From positions 1-48,287 of the forward strand of contig NZ_MQMG01000025.1 of the NCBI RefSeq assembly GCF_001908025.1: 48,287 nt of DNA, written 5' to 3'. The DNA is from Geobacillus proteiniphilus. GTDB lineage: Bacteria > Bacillota > Bacilli > Bacillales > Anoxybacillaceae. The position numbers and the translations under genes are program-made. The notes beneath the pieces were generated by a model, which worked only from the letters and a program-made list of their open reading frames with translations, ran no database searches and was not told the DNA's origin. Position 1 is the stretch's first letter. Each line of letters starts with the position of its first letter. Shown in pieces: positions 25,014-33,478 of the stretch.

Positions 25014-25037
25014 AAAAACGGAGCCCTAAACGCTCCG
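25014..25037 (-). terminator. Hairpin with T run in the leader of the DMT transporter gene
   Basis: On the minus strand CGGAGC / GCTCCG (6-bp stem, 7-base loop) followed by TTTTTCC, ending about 48 bases before the transporter start. It either ends read-through from the minus-strand gene at 25778-25978 or attenuates the transporter. I recognise no riboswitch in 25040-25200. Confidence 0.6.
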
Positions 25038-25260
25038 CCTTTCCATCCGCCTCCAAATAGGACAAACCACCGTTTCTCACGCTAGTGCATCATTTCCAAC
25101 AACCCCTGCCATCCATTTTACTACACTCTGATGAATTTTTTGACTAAAAAATGCGGCCGTATGTCTATCCTGTGACACATGCCACGGCGCTTCCTCCCCT
25201 TCCCTGCCCATATCCGCCGCCCATCGTGCATATGGTATAACAGAGAGGAGAGGAGACCCC

Positions 25261-25734
25261 ATGTTCCCACGCTACCGCCAAAAGACGATCCGAGCCAGGA
25301 CTGGGGTGGCGGTTCTCACTGCCGTCGCCGTGTTGGTGGCGATCTTGTCTCTGTTTCTTTCGAACGAACGGAACGAGGCAAAGGAAATCGTGGACACGTT
25401 TTACCGCTACGAGCAGGCAGGGGATTTTGGCAGCTCTTGGGAGCTGTTTCACCCGCTTATGAAAAAGAAATTCCCAAAAGACGTCTACATCCAGCGCCGC
25501 GCCCACGTCTTTATGCAAGACTTCGGCGTCGAGACGTTCGACTACCGCATCGATGAGGTGGAAAAACTGTCGTCGTGGTCGATGTCTGATGAGAACAAAC
25601 CGCTTCACGATGTGTATCGCGTCCGCGTCATTCAGACGTTCCATAGCGCTTTTGGCGTGTTCGAAATCCATCAAGACGTCTTCGTCGCCAAAGAAAAAGG
25701 GGAAAAGAACATTTTGTTCCCTTACCGCCCGTAA
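25261..25734 (+). CDS. Membrane-anchored hypothetical protein, 157 aa
   Basis: A basic N-terminus and a single hydrophobic segment (residues about 15-33, VAVLTAVAVLVAILSLFL) anchor the protein, with an extracytoplasmic domain of about 120 residues (EIVDTFYRYEQAGDFGSSWELFHP...). The domain resembles NTF2/SnoaL-like or DUF4878-like folds in pattern only. GAGAGGAGAGGAG lies before the ATG. It converges with the small gene at 25778-25978 through a shared terminator hairpin. Confidence 0.75.
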   Translation: MFPRYRQKTIRARTGVAVLTAVAVLVAILSLFLSNERNEAKEIVDTFYRYEQAGDFGSSWELFHPLMKKKFPKDVYIQRRAHVFMQDFGVETFDYRIDEVEKLSSWSMSDENKPLHDVYRVRVIQTFHSAFGVFEIHQDVFVAKEKGEKNILFPYRP

Positions 25735-25748
25735 CCCCCAACATCTAT

Positions 25749-25778
25749 GCGGCCCCGATATCGACCGGGCGCCGCTTT
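25749..25778. terminator. Hairpin between convergent small genes
   Basis: Stem GCGGC-CCCG / CGGG-GCCGC with single-base bulges and loop ATATCGAC, followed on the plus strand by TTT. It probably serves the plus-strand gene. Confidence 0.55.
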
Positions 25779-25978
25779 CACCGCTCCTTCCATTCCTCGA
25801 TGATCTCAAGCGTCCGATTAATGCCGACATTGTATATCAACAGCTTAAGCAAGTTTTCCCGCTCCTCTTTCGTAAAAAAGAGATCGCCGTCAATGATCTC
25901 AAGCGGGACAGGGGAGAGCTCGGCATACAGCTCATAATCAACCTTCTGTCCTTCCGGTTTTAGGACAAACGTTCTCAT
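25778..25978 (-). CDS. Small hypothetical protein, 66 aa
   Basis: The start is placed at the ATG at 25978, 9 bases after AGGAGG; an ATG nine bases further out abuts the ribosome site. The product (MRTFVLKPEGQKVDYELYAELSPVPL...) is acidic with a helical C-terminus (TKEERENLLKLLIYNVGINRTLEIIEEW). No domain is recognised. Codon pattern and ribosome site support it being real. Confidence 0.65.
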   Translation of the reverse strand: MRTFVLKPEGQKVDYELYAELSPVPLEIIDGDLFFTKEERENLLKLLIYNVGINRTLEIIEEWKER

Positions 25979-26136
25979 TCGCGCCATCCTCCTTTTTCCC
26001 CTACACGTTTTGACAAGAAACACCCGTTAGGCAACGCTCCCTGTCAAGTATAGACTAACGCACAGCGCGTTCATGCGACTGGCGGCCGCACCGTATTCAC
26101 ATGCCATGCGCATGAGACTCTCTTCCTATTTGAGCA

Positions 26137-26163
26137 ACCTTATTCGAATCTTCTCATACACTA
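26137..26163 (+). promoter_or_regulatory. Candidate sigma-K-type sporulation promoter of ykuD
   Basis: AC (26137-26138), a 16-base spacer and CATACACTA (26155-26163) fit the mother-cell sigma-K pattern (AC, then CATANNNTA), about 57 bases before the start codon. Bacillus ykuD is, as I recall, a late-sporulation gene. Confidence 0.45.
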
Positions 26164-26219
26164 ATGTATCATCAATCGGAGCTGTTTTCTCCATCCAGCG
26201 AAAAAAGGAGCGAAATGCC

Positions 26220-26717
26220 ATGTACAAACATATCGTCAAACGTGGGGAAACGATCGCCTCCATCGCCCGCGACTACCGCACATCTGTTGAGGCGCTCCTT
26301 CGCGCCAATGGGTTGACCGCCGCGTCCGTCATCTTTCCCGGGCAGGAGATCGTCATCCCCCACCTTCCGCCGAAAGGATCGATTCCCTACACGATCCACA
26401 TCTCGATCAGCCGCCGCCAGCTGACGTTAAAACACCGGGGACGAACGATCCGCACGTATCCGATCGGCGTCGGCAAAATGGTCACCGCCACACCCGTCGG
26501 CGACTTTGTCATCGTCAACCGCCAGCCGAACCCAGGCGGGCCGTTCGGCGCGATGTGGCTCAGTTTATCCAAACTCCATTACGGCATCCACGGCACAAAC
26601 GACCCGTCCTCGATCGGCAAATACGTATCCAAAGGCTGCATCCGCATGCATAACAAAGACGTGCTCGAACTCGCCTCCATCGTTCCGAACGGAACAGAAG
26701 TGTTTATCCGGCCGTGA
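26220..26717 (+). CDS. ykuD: L,D-transpeptidase YkuD with LysM domain, 165 aa
   Basis: The enzyme cross-links peptidoglycan between diaminopimelate residues. Residues 2-48 are a LysM peptidoglycan-binding domain ([20 protein letters not shown]..., ending FPGQEIVIP), and residues about 55-165 are a YkuD catalytic domain with [24 protein letters not shown] carrying the active-site Cys and His. Length is almost identical to Bacillus YkuD (164 residues), which also lacks a signal peptide. The ATG at 26220 has AAGGAG 9 bases upstream; reading further upstream adds non-homologous sequence. A sigma-K-like promoter precedes it, suggesting a spore-related role. Confidence 0.93.
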   Translation: MYKHIVKRGETIASIARDYRTSVEALLRANGLTAASVIFPGQEIVIPHLPPKGSIPYTIHISISRRQLTLKHRGRTIRTYPIGVGKMVTATPVGDFVIVNRQPNPGGPFGAMWLSLSKLHYGIHGTNDPSSIGKYVSKGCIRMHNKDVLELASIVPNGTEVFIRP

Positions 26718-26830
26718 GGGCAAAACAGCGTCATTCATCCATCTGTTCCGGGTCGCAACCCGTTTGATCTTTCAAGAAGATGTCATTCACTCCCACCGAA
26801 CGAACACCGTGTTTCCGCTCACGATGGCAG

Positions 26831-26859
26831 CTGACAATCGGTCGGGCAAGTAGTATAAT
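26831..26859 (+). promoter_or_regulatory. Promoter of the Rpn-like pseudogene
   Basis: CTGACA (26831-26836), a 17-base spacer and TATAAT (26854-26859), 29 bases before the ATG at 26889. Confidence 0.7.
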
Positions 26860-26888
26860 TGAGGTAAAAAGCGAATGGAGTTGAGACG

Positions 26889-27813
26889 ATGCCAGGCGGG
26901 ATCTCGCATCACGCCAAAGACATTTTGTTCAAGTCGCTGAGCGCATTGTACCAAAACCAAGCCTTCGATGTGTACGGACTTCACGGACTCCCGCGGATCA
27001 AAGCACTGCTTCCAACCGAATTTCCGTCTGTACGGGCGGATGAACGGCGCGCCGACACTGTGTTTCTTCTCGAAGACGATTCCATTTTGCTTCTGGAGTA
27101 CGAAAGCAATGAACGATTTCTCGACAACCATTTAAAGTATCTTGATTATGCCTGCCGCATCCTTCACACATACTATCAACAGGAAAAACGAATACGCCCG
27201 ATTCGCATCGTTGTGATCTACACAAGCGATGTCACGAGCGCCCGCGAACAACTTGACGCCGGCGATGTGTTTCCTTTCATCCAAAGCGGTGCTGCTTGGC
27301 GAATTCAACGGCGATGCGATTTTCCATGCCATTGAAGAAAAAGTCCACAACGGCGAACCGCTTACTCCGGAAGAAACGATGAAACTCATCCTCGTGCCGC
27401 TCATGCACACCCGCTTTGACCGACAAACGATGATCGAAAAAACGATCGAACTGGCCAAAACGATCGGCGACGAACCGAAACAGCTGCACATCATCGCCGG
27501 CGTTCTGACCGCCACAGACAAATTCATCGACCGGTCATACGCCGAAAAAGTAAAGGAGTGGATCAAAATGAACAAAGTGTTTCGCCTGTTAGTCGAAGAA
27601 CTTGAACAAGAAAGAGAAGAAATGTTGAAGAAAGTGATGCAGGAAAAAGAACAGGCGATCAAGCAAACGGAAAAACGGAAGGCCATCGAAATCGCCAAAA
27701 ATTTGCTTGATGTTCTTCCCATTCACGAGATCGCCAAACGAACCGGCCTGACCGTCGCCGAAGTCGCCGATCTCGCGAAGGAAATGGACAACCATCAGCC
27801 GCCGATCCAATAG
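26889..27813 (+). pseudogene. Rpn-like PD-(D/E)XK nuclease gene with a single-base frameshift
   Basis: The first part (from ATG 26889) encodes an Rpn-like nuclease start, including RRADTVFLLEDDSILLLEYESNERFLDNHLKYLDYACRIL and RIRPIRIVVIYTSDV. The second part continues the same protein in another frame (GEFNGDAIFHAIEEK..., then RTGLTVAEVADLAKEM at the end). Deleting one base in the run around 27271-27275 would join DVF to LSSKAVLLGEF smoothly. So it is one gene of about 307 codons with a one-base insertion, whether a real mutation or a sequence error. Its intact promoter, ribosome site and terminator suggest recent damage. Confidence 0.75.
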
Positions 27814-27845
27814 CGCCAAAGAGCCGCAACCGTGCGGCTCTTTTC
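27739..27845 (+). repeat. 107-bp direct repeat, left copy (3' end of Rpn-like gene plus terminator)
   Basis: The last 25 codons of the Rpn-like gene and its terminator recur at 29192-29298, with 98 of 107 bases identical by eye. The two copies bracket the HTH/PIN gene pair. Confidence 0.85.
27821..27844 (+). terminator. Terminator of the Rpn-like gene
   Basis: Perfect 8-bp stem GAGCCGCA / TGCGGCTC with loop ACCG, followed by TTTT. Confidence 0.85.
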
Positions 27846-27900
27846 ATCTTCCCTTTGCTGCTTGGCAAGATCTCAATTTCTTTTGTTTCCTTTTTTTCTT

Positions 27901-27927
27901 TTGTTTCTCCAGCCAAAATAGTATAAT
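27901..27927 (+). promoter_or_regulatory. Promoter of the HTH/PIN pair
   Basis: TTGTTT (27901-27906), a 15-base spacer and TATAAT (27922-27927), 30 bases before the ATG at 27957, which has AAGGAGG 9 bases upstream. Confidence 0.55.
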
Positions 27928-27956
27928 GGATATAAACATCAAGGAGGGAAAGAAAA

Positions 27957-28415
27957 ATGAGCACTTTGTCCCGCAAAACAGAAACCCGAAAGACAGCCCC
28001 CCCACCTCTTCACGAAACTGTGCTAAGCGACAACGTTCGACGTTATGTAGAATTGGTCCAACAGTCGCTTGAACTTGAGAAGCGAAAAAAAGAAATCTAT
28101 TCCAACCTAAGCGACCAGGAAAAACAGAGCGTACGGCATATTCTTACCGAAATGGCGGAACAAACAATTCCAGATGATCTCCATGTCCGCGATGTGGCTC
28201 TTCTGCTTGATGTCACGCCGCAAATGGTGCGCCGTTATTGCGCAGAAGGAAAAATCGAGGCTTACCAACGGCTTGGAGACAGTGGAAAATGGATCATCCC
28301 GGCCGCACAGTTTTTTCACCACCCAAACTGGCCTTCATTTCTCCAAATGAGAGAACAGCTGAAAAGCCAGTCGATTCGTATCGCGGAAAAAATGGAAAAA
28401 GAGTTTGGAGAATAG
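27957..28415 (+). CDS. MerR/excisionase-type HTH protein, probable antitoxin, 152 aa
   Basis: The C-terminal half contains a winged-helix/excisionase-like DNA-binding segment (LHVRDVALLLDVTPQMVRRYCAEGKIEAYQRLGDSGKWIIPAAQF). The N-terminal half is helical and highly charged (VELVQQSLELEKRKKEIYSNL). It is followed 13 bases later by a PIN-domain gene, and both are driven by one promoter. This is the usual layout of a type II toxin-antitoxin pair, with this protein as repressor and antitoxin; the role is inferred from the pairing. Confidence 0.75.
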   Translation: MSTLSRKTETRKTAPPPLHETVLSDNVRRYVELVQQSLELEKRKKEIYSNLSDQEKQSVRHILTEMAEQTIPDDLHVRDVALLLDVTPQMVRRYCAEGKIEAYQRLGDSGKWIIPAAQFFHHPNWPSFLQMREQLKSQSIRIAEKMEKEFGE

Positions 28416-28428
28416 GAGAAAGTTCTTC

Positions 28429-29037
28429 ATGAGCGGAAACGGCACGGAAACAAAAGCATATTTGCTGGATACAAACGTATTCCGATACAAGTCAAGCCCA
28501 TCTGCCCACATGAACCACAAAAAAGCCGCCAAGCGTTTTTGGAAAGATGTTTTGCAGGAAGTTCGCCATGAAGAGGCTGTGCTCTATATCCCTAAAGAAG
28601 TCATCCGAGAGCTTGAATTGCAATCCTACACACTTGGCGAAAAGGAAAGGCAACGGATCTCGGAATTGTTGGAAAATATAACGATAACGATTCCCGATTG
28701 GACAACTCCCGATATGGAACACCAAGTAAGAAAAATGGCGGCTTATATTCGCTCTGAATACCAGAGGAAAATCAATGCCATGAGAGACATGGAATACGGC
28801 AGCGTGTCTGATGCCCGTATCCTGCTAACCGCTTGGCAATACGACTGCATTCTCGTCACAGCCAATATAAAAGATTTTGCGCTTTATCCTCTTCTGTTTC
28901 CTCGACACGAACATAGACTGCTTAATCTTTTATCAAATGATTATATCACCATTTCCCCAAGCATATATGACACCATTCATCATGACCCAATATTCACGGG
29001 CATGCTCCAAGAACTGAATGACTTAATCAACAGATGA
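28429..29037 (+). CDS. PIN-domain ribonuclease, probable toxin, 202 aa
   Basis: PIN-fold nuclease with the acidic residues in place: Asp14 in YLLDTNVF, Glu in KEVIRELELQS, Asp in GSVSDARILLTAW, and Asp in TANIKDFAL. The domain covers about residues 9-165 and a C-terminal tail follows. PIN toxins cleave tRNA or other RNA. The ATG at 28429 with AGGAG 10 bases upstream is preferred to an in-frame TTG at 28405. The gene looks more AT-rich than the YkuD region, in keeping with acquisition. Confidence 0.82.
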   Translation: MSGNGTETKAYLLDTNVFRYKSSPSAHMNHKKAAKRFWKDVLQEVRHEEAVLYIPKEVIRELELQSYTLGEKERQRISELLENITITIPDWTTPDMEHQVRKMAAYIRSEYQRKINAMRDMEYGSVSDARILLTAWQYDCILVTANIKDFALYPLLFPRHEHRLLNLLSNDYITISPSIYDTIHHDPIFTGMLQELNDLINR

Positions 29038-29191
29038 TTTAGACCGCATCGTCTTCCTAAAAGCATAACAAAGTCATTTCTCTATTTTGCCGGTCGCCAA
29101 TGGCAAACCGCAGAGCCGATCAAAACGAAACAAGCATTCCTTGTTATCACTTCCTCCCAGAATGATGTTCCTGATGCCGGAAACAACAAAG

Positions 29192-29298
29192 CGAATCGGG
29201 CTGACCGTCGCCGAAGTCGCCGACCTCGCGAAGGAAATGGACAACGATCAGCCGCCGTCCCCATAGCGCCAAAGAACCGCCACCGTGCGGCTCTTTTC
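29192..29298 (+). repeat. 107-bp direct repeat, right copy (orphan gene end)
   Basis: This copies the last 25 codons and terminator of the Rpn-like gene at 27739-27845, with no gene body before it. The remaining bases of 29038-29392 hold no supported gene. Confidence 0.85.
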
Positions 29299-29392
29299 CC
29301 CCGTAACTGATCTCAGCGCCCAAAGCAAACAAGAGCGAAACAGCCCCTTTCATTTGCCGTAAAAGCGAACACGCATCCCACACGTCATCCCG

Positions 29393-29773
29393 CTACTGGC
29401 CACTTGCCAATTGCTGGCGAGCTTCACCCGTTAACAACAAATACGAACGGCGCTTTCCACCCTCATGACGTTCCACTTTCTCCGTCCACGGGTGAAGCAA
29501 AAACAACCCTAACTTTAGGCGAGATTCCGGATCCACCATTTTTTGCCGCACGCCATCTTTATGGGCGATGAGCTTCTCAATCACGTTGAACATCGCCTTC
29601 TTGCTTAGAAACACTTCCTTTTCCTTCGAACTCAAGCGCACGATAATCCCCTCATCGGAAAACGAAACGACGCGAAACGCTTCCTTCCCTTTGAACGTCG
29701 ATACCATTTTTCCTTCGTAAAGCTTATCCAGCAACGACTTCCACATTTCCTCCGCAAATAGCTGTTGGTTCAT
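29393..29773 (-). CDS. Hypothetical protein, 126 aa
   Basis: No domain recognised. The sequence is charged with a helical N-terminus (MNQQLFAEEMWKSLLDKLYEGK), a strand-rich middle (FRVVSFSDEGIIVRLSSKEKEVFLSKKAMF) and HPWTEKVERHEGGKRRSYLLLTGEARQQL near the end. A GGGGGAGAGGG ribosome site precedes the ATG at 29773. No close neighbour on the same strand, so probably monocistronic. Confidence 0.65.
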   Translation of the reverse strand: MNQQLFAEEMWKSLLDKLYEGKMVSTFKGKEAFRVVSFSDEGIIVRLSSKEKEVFLSKKAMFNVIEKLIAHKDGVRQKMVDPESRLKLGLFLLHPWTEKVERHEGGKRRSYLLLTGEARQQLASGQ

Positions 29774-29837
29774 GCCCTCTCCCCCAATGATAAAAAGTGT
29801 CTTTTTCCATCTCCCCTACCCCCGCGCATTGCCATCA

Positions 29838-29874
29838 AGTGAAGCCTTGGAGCGAGTGGCTCCAAGGCTTCACT
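29838..29874. repeat. Perfect 16-bp inverted repeat with 5-base loop
   Basis: AGTGAAGCCTTGGAGC (29838-29853), loop GAGTG, and its exact complement (29859-29874). No T run follows on either strand, so it is not a standard terminator. It lies in the 203-base gap between the two small genes. Confidence 0.8.
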
Positions 29875-29976
29875 CTTCATCTTTGACAGCTGTGACCATA
29901 AGAGATATAAAAGATAGACATGCCAAATACACCTTCCCCATAGAAGGTTTTTTTCATGGTATGAGGCGGGATTTTC

Positions 29977-30279
29977 TCACGACATCGGCACGATTCCCAA
30001 ACTCTCCATAATGTCTACAGCACTCTTTTTTGTATAACGCCTTGATTTTGTTCCGTGTTGAGCGATGATCTCACACAGTTTTAAGAGGAGTTGGACAGCC
30101 AGCTCCTCCGAACACCATAAGGCTTGAAAGAAATCCATGCCGAATTCCTTGGTCATACTCATCGCCTTATATTCGCTCAATTCCTTTTTCTGTTTTCTTA
30201 GCTTGATGGCTATGGGGTCAGCCCCTTGATCACAAACCTTGGTGTAATGGAAGACCGAACAACCACCTGGAAGCGGCAT
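29977..30279 (-). CDS. Hypothetical protein, 100 aa
   Basis: Starts MPLPGGCSVFHYTKVCDQGADP with AGGAG 9 bases before the ATG at 30279. The rest is helical (LAVQLLLKLCEIIAQHGTKSRRYTKKSAVDIMESLG). Two early Cys residues could bind metal but do not form a known motif. It lies just downstream of the Hsp70 operon on the same strand, 123 bases after the coiled-coil gene, so it may be an accessory gene of that operon; there is no clear terminator between them. Confidence 0.5.
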   Translation of the reverse strand: MPLPGGCSVFHYTKVCDQGADPIAIKLRKQKKELSEYKAMSMTKEFGMDFFQALWCSEELAVQLLLKLCEIIAQHGTKSRRYTKKSAVDIMESLGIVPMS

Positions 30280-30402
30280 TGTTCCAGTCTCCTGACAGTC
30301 AATCCAATCGCTCTGTAAAAACTACGAAGGTTAAAAGCTTTAAATTGCATCTATATAATGATCAAAGGACCAGCGGGATTCAAGCGGCGTAAGCACAATA
30401 TT

Positions 30403-31680
30403 TTACACTTCCTCTGGTTTATTAACAGGCAAATCTCCGAAAAAGCGATCAAACCACTCATCATTTTGAGTCTGTTCACCTTCTGAATCAACAAGGATAC
30501 TTTTTTCATTGTTGCAAGACTGTTGTTGGCTTTGAAGGTTATTTATCATTTGTTCATATAGTTCCACCTGTTGCCGTAAAGCGGTAGATTCATCTTGGTA
30601 GGCGATGCGCTCCCGTTCGAAATCGCGAAGTGATGTTTCTAATTGAACCTCTAGTTGTCGCACCGTCTCTTCCAACTGAACAATGCGCTCTTCATATGTT
30701 TGTTGTAGTTTTACCTTTTCCAGCTTCCAACGATTTTCTGACCGTTCTTCTATTTCTTTGGTTATAACCTCCATTTTCTTGTTTTTACTTTCGACTTCCC
30801 GCTTTAATAATTGATTTTCCCTTTCTAATTCTTCAACTTGTAACCTTAGTTTTCCGATTTCTTGTCCAAGCTGCCCTGCTTCTTTCTGTTTCTGTTTAAC
30901 TTTTTGCTTTTCCTCCTCTAATTTTTTTAAGAGTGTTGATGTTTCTTTCATTTGTTTAGCCAGTTGCTTCTCTTTCGAACCAAGCTGGGTTTCCATTCTT
31001 TTTAACTGCTCCTGTAACATTTCTACTTCCCTCTTCTTCTCCTCATACTGATCTCTAAAACTTTCTTGTTTCACCCGATCGCGAATGTCCATTAATGTCT
31101 GGATGATATTCGTTAGTTCTCCGTATAACCCCTCTTTCATCTGTTCGCCCTCCTTTGCCTCTCGTTTAATCTCAAAAGAAGGAGGGAGTTTAATACCTGT
31201 TTCCTCCTCAAACTTTTCCCCATACTCCTCTAAAACTTTGGGAATACGGTGGTGCAACAGCTCGTGAAAACGAAGCCAAGTAATATATATGCTGTAGCTC
31301 ATCTCCCCTTTTTGAACGAGGCCGTCTAAGTAATCCGCTTTTTCCTCTAGAGATAAGGAAGAAAAGTTTTCAAATCGTTCCTCTGATAATCGCAACATTT
31401 CACTGTTTATATTGGCAAAAAAGTTATATAGTCGGTAATTACTGTTAATATGTGGGCTGACTTTACGGATTAATTCCTGTTTTGTCACTTCCCCTTTTTT
31501 TAATTTCCATATCGTTAAATTTGTTTTGGCCAATAACGTCTTTTCATCCTCAAGCGCCTCACATAACTGTCCGAGATTGAAGTGAGCGAGCAGGCAAGCA
31601 TCTAAATATACCTTATCCACCCCTTCTACTTCTATATATTTTAATCTCCGCAACGTCTTTCCCGTCTTGCTTTTTGCCAT
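30403..31680 (-). CDS. Coiled-coil protein, last gene of the Hsp70/nuclease operon, 425 aa
   Basis: The first ~170 residues are globular and helical (VYLDACLLAHFNLGQLCEALEDEKTLLAKTN..., ITWLRFHELLHHRIPKVLEEYGEKF). Residues about 185-395 form one long coiled coil rich in Glu, Lys, Gln and Leu heptads. The tail ends in an acidic Asp/Glu/Phe-rich motif (NDEWFDRFFGDLPV) that could be a docking peptide. No catalytic motif is visible. It follows the HEAT gene by 78 bases and is the last of five co-directional genes. It is likely a scaffold or sensor component. Confidence 0.75.
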   Translation of the reverse strand: MAKSKTGKTLRRLKYIEVEGVDKVYLDACLLAHFNLGQLCEALEDEKTLLAKTNLTIWKLKKGEVTKQELIRKVSPHINSNYRLYNFFANINSEMLRLSEERFENFSSLSLEEKADYLDGLVQKGEMSYSIYITWLRFHELLHHRIPKVLEEYGEKFEEETGIKLPPSFEIKREAKEGEQMKEGLYGELTNIIQTLMDIRDRVKQESFRDQYEEKKREVEMLQEQLKRMETQLGSKEKQLAKQMKETSTLLKKLEEEKQKVKQKQKEAGQLGQEIGKLRLQVEELERENQLLKREVESKNKKMEVITKEIEERSENRWKLEKVKLQQTYEERIVQLEETVRQLEVQLETSLRDFERERIAYQDESTALRQQVELYEQMINNLQSQQQSCNNEKSILVDSEGEQTQNDEWFDRFFGDLPVNKPEEV

Positions 31681-31758
31681 CGATCCTTCCCCCTTTTATG
31701 GATGATGGATGCAATTATTTCAATAAAGAGGCAGGGAACCGAACTATTCCCCGCATGT

Positions 31759-33450
31759 TTAAAAAATATCGTCTGTTTCCATATGATGTTCGCTTGTACC
31801 CACACCGCCAAAACGCTTCGGCAATCGATCAAGCAGCTGCTCAATTTCCCTTTTTACCGCAATGTCTGTTTCACGATTTTTTGCCTCGTACACGACTGAG
31901 AGAGGCAACAATTTATTGCTCGTACTATTAGCGAATTTGATAATCAGCCGGTAAATTTCCAAGCGGACAGGAGCGCTCGGCTGCTGATCAAGTTTTTTCT
32001 GCAAATAAACTCCGATTTTAGGCGTGAGGCGATTCGGTTTTTGCAACGCTGCTAAGACCATTAGAGCTTCACGGTCTTCCATATTGACCATTTTTTCCGC
32101 CATATAAAGATGATATTTTTCATTTAATAAACTTACGAGCCCGCTGAAAGCATGTTGTTCCTGTGCACTGCCGCGGACTAAAAAATGCAAAAACTCATCC
32201 ATCGCCTGTCGGTCTCCTAAACTGACTAACGCATACAGCGCCTCTGCGCGAATGGAATCGTCCTTTACATATGGACGGATTTGCGGGATTTGATCTTTTG
32301 TTCCACAAGAAGCCAATGCCTTTAAACAGGCCTCTTTGATTTTTTTGTTTTTGTCCCCTTGTAAATGAGCGAGTAGAAGGGGGGCGAAACTTTGATCGCG
32401 AGTATGGGCAATCCCTTCAATAATCGCTGCTTTCTTTTCAGGAAACTGACCCAATGCCTCGTTCAATTTTTGGGCAACGATCGGTTTGCGAATTCCTCCT
32501 AATAATTGGCATGCACGACGAATTCGATATGGATCTGTTTCCTTCCTGATAATCTCCATCAAAATCGGGATAGCTTCATGTTTAAACGAACGAATGCCCG
32601 TCGTATAAATAGGGCGAATTTGCCGCAAATTACAGGCAATTAGCGCCTCAAACAAATCGTAAATGACAGCAGGTTTCAGAAGAGAGAACCGCCTTGCAAT
32701 TTGAATCGATTTTTCAATTGTCTCCGTTCGAGCAGGATCAACGCGCTGAATAAGCTGAATTAACGGCTGAATGATAGAAGAATCCCTCATTTCCAGCAAT
32801 GCCTCAAAGCAGTAAGGGAACAGTTCAGGGTCCTCGGCAAGCTTTAAAATGAGAGGAATGACTTCCCGTTCCTGAATGAGCCCCGCCGTGCGGATGGCTA
32901 ATTCTAAATGTTGACGGTTCGTCGCGTGCTCCAGCACTCCTTTAATCATAATTCTCCCTTTCAAGTTTAATAATGTAAGGCGACTGAGCAATTCCGCCAG
33001 TAAAGCCCTCTTGGCAGGCTTACGATAAAACATGCGGACTTCGCGGAAAATCAATCCGACTGCGTCCACTCCCGCCTGTTCAATCTGTTTCATGGCTTTT
33101 TGAACAACACGCTCATCATCGCTTTTAGCGATTATTTCTATTTCTTTTAATAAAGGTTGCAACTTGGATGGAAGAGAAGAAAAGCTCAAATCGATATACA
33201 TGACTCCCCCACGGTTGCTTGTCACCCTTTTTTTTCTCTCTTCCCCCACGACCTCAGGGCCGCTGATATCAGAAAATAAATCTATGTCTTCGCCTTCACT
33301 AAGTTGCTGTGCTTGCTTTGTCAGTATTTCTTCAATCTGTTGCTCGTCATATTTAGGCTGTCGTAGCGATGTCACCTCTTCCGCCAAACGTTCTAACTCT
33401 TGTGCTCTTTTCCGATTTTTCTCCTGCAATACTTCCAAAATATTGAACAT
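31759..33450 (-). CDS. HEAT-repeat protein in the Hsp70/nuclease operon, 563 aa
   Basis: An N-terminal coiled coil (residues 5-30) and a flexible acidic region precede a long array of two-helix repeats of about 30-37 residues (for example KEACLKALASCGTKDQIPQIRPYVKDDSIRAEALYALVSLGDRQAMDEFL, repeated variants from about residue 85 to 540). Such superhelices are protein- or nucleic-acid-binding scaffolds. No enzymatic motif is present. It is the fourth gene of the operon, 28 bases after the Hsp70 gene and 78 before the coiled-coil gene. The partner may be Hsp70, the nuclease or a phage component; this is inference. Confidence 0.8.
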   Translation of the reverse strand: MFNILEVLQEKNRKRAQELERLAEEVTSLRQPKYDEQQIEEILTKQAQQLSEGEDIDLFSDISGPEVVGEERKKRVTSNRGGVMYIDLSFSSLPSKLQPLLKEIEIIAKSDDERVVQKAMKQIEQAGVDAVGLIFREVRMFYRKPAKRALLAELLSRLTLLNLKGRIMIKGVLEHATNRQHLELAIRTAGLIQEREVIPLILKLAEDPELFPYCFEALLEMRDSSIIQPLIQLIQRVDPARTETIEKSIQIARRFSLLKPAVIYDLFEALIACNLRQIRPIYTTGIRSFKHEAIPILMEIIRKETDPYRIRRACQLLGGIRKPIVAQKLNEALGQFPEKKAAIIEGIAHTRDQSFAPLLLAHLQGDKNKKIKEACLKALASCGTKDQIPQIRPYVKDDSIRAEALYALVSLGDRQAMDEFLHFLVRGSAQEQHAFSGLVSLLNEKYHLYMAEKMVNMEDREALMVLAALQKPNRLTPKIGVYLQKKLDQQPSAPVRLEIYRLIIKFANSTSNKLLPLSVVYEAKNRETDIAVKREIEQLLDRLPKRFGGVGTSEHHMETDDIF

Positions 33451-33478
33451 TGTGTCCCTTCCCTTCCTTTTTTATCAA

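Noticed and set aside
25165-25830. 221-codon minus-strand open frame
   Set aside because: Covers the plus-strand membrane protein gene, which has the better start, membrane anchor and ribosome site; the minus frame has no recognisable domain.
29932-29956. Short hairpin ACCTT/AAGGT followed by a T run on the plus strand
   Set aside because: Only a 5-bp stem and no plus-strand gene ends nearby, so a terminator call is not supported.
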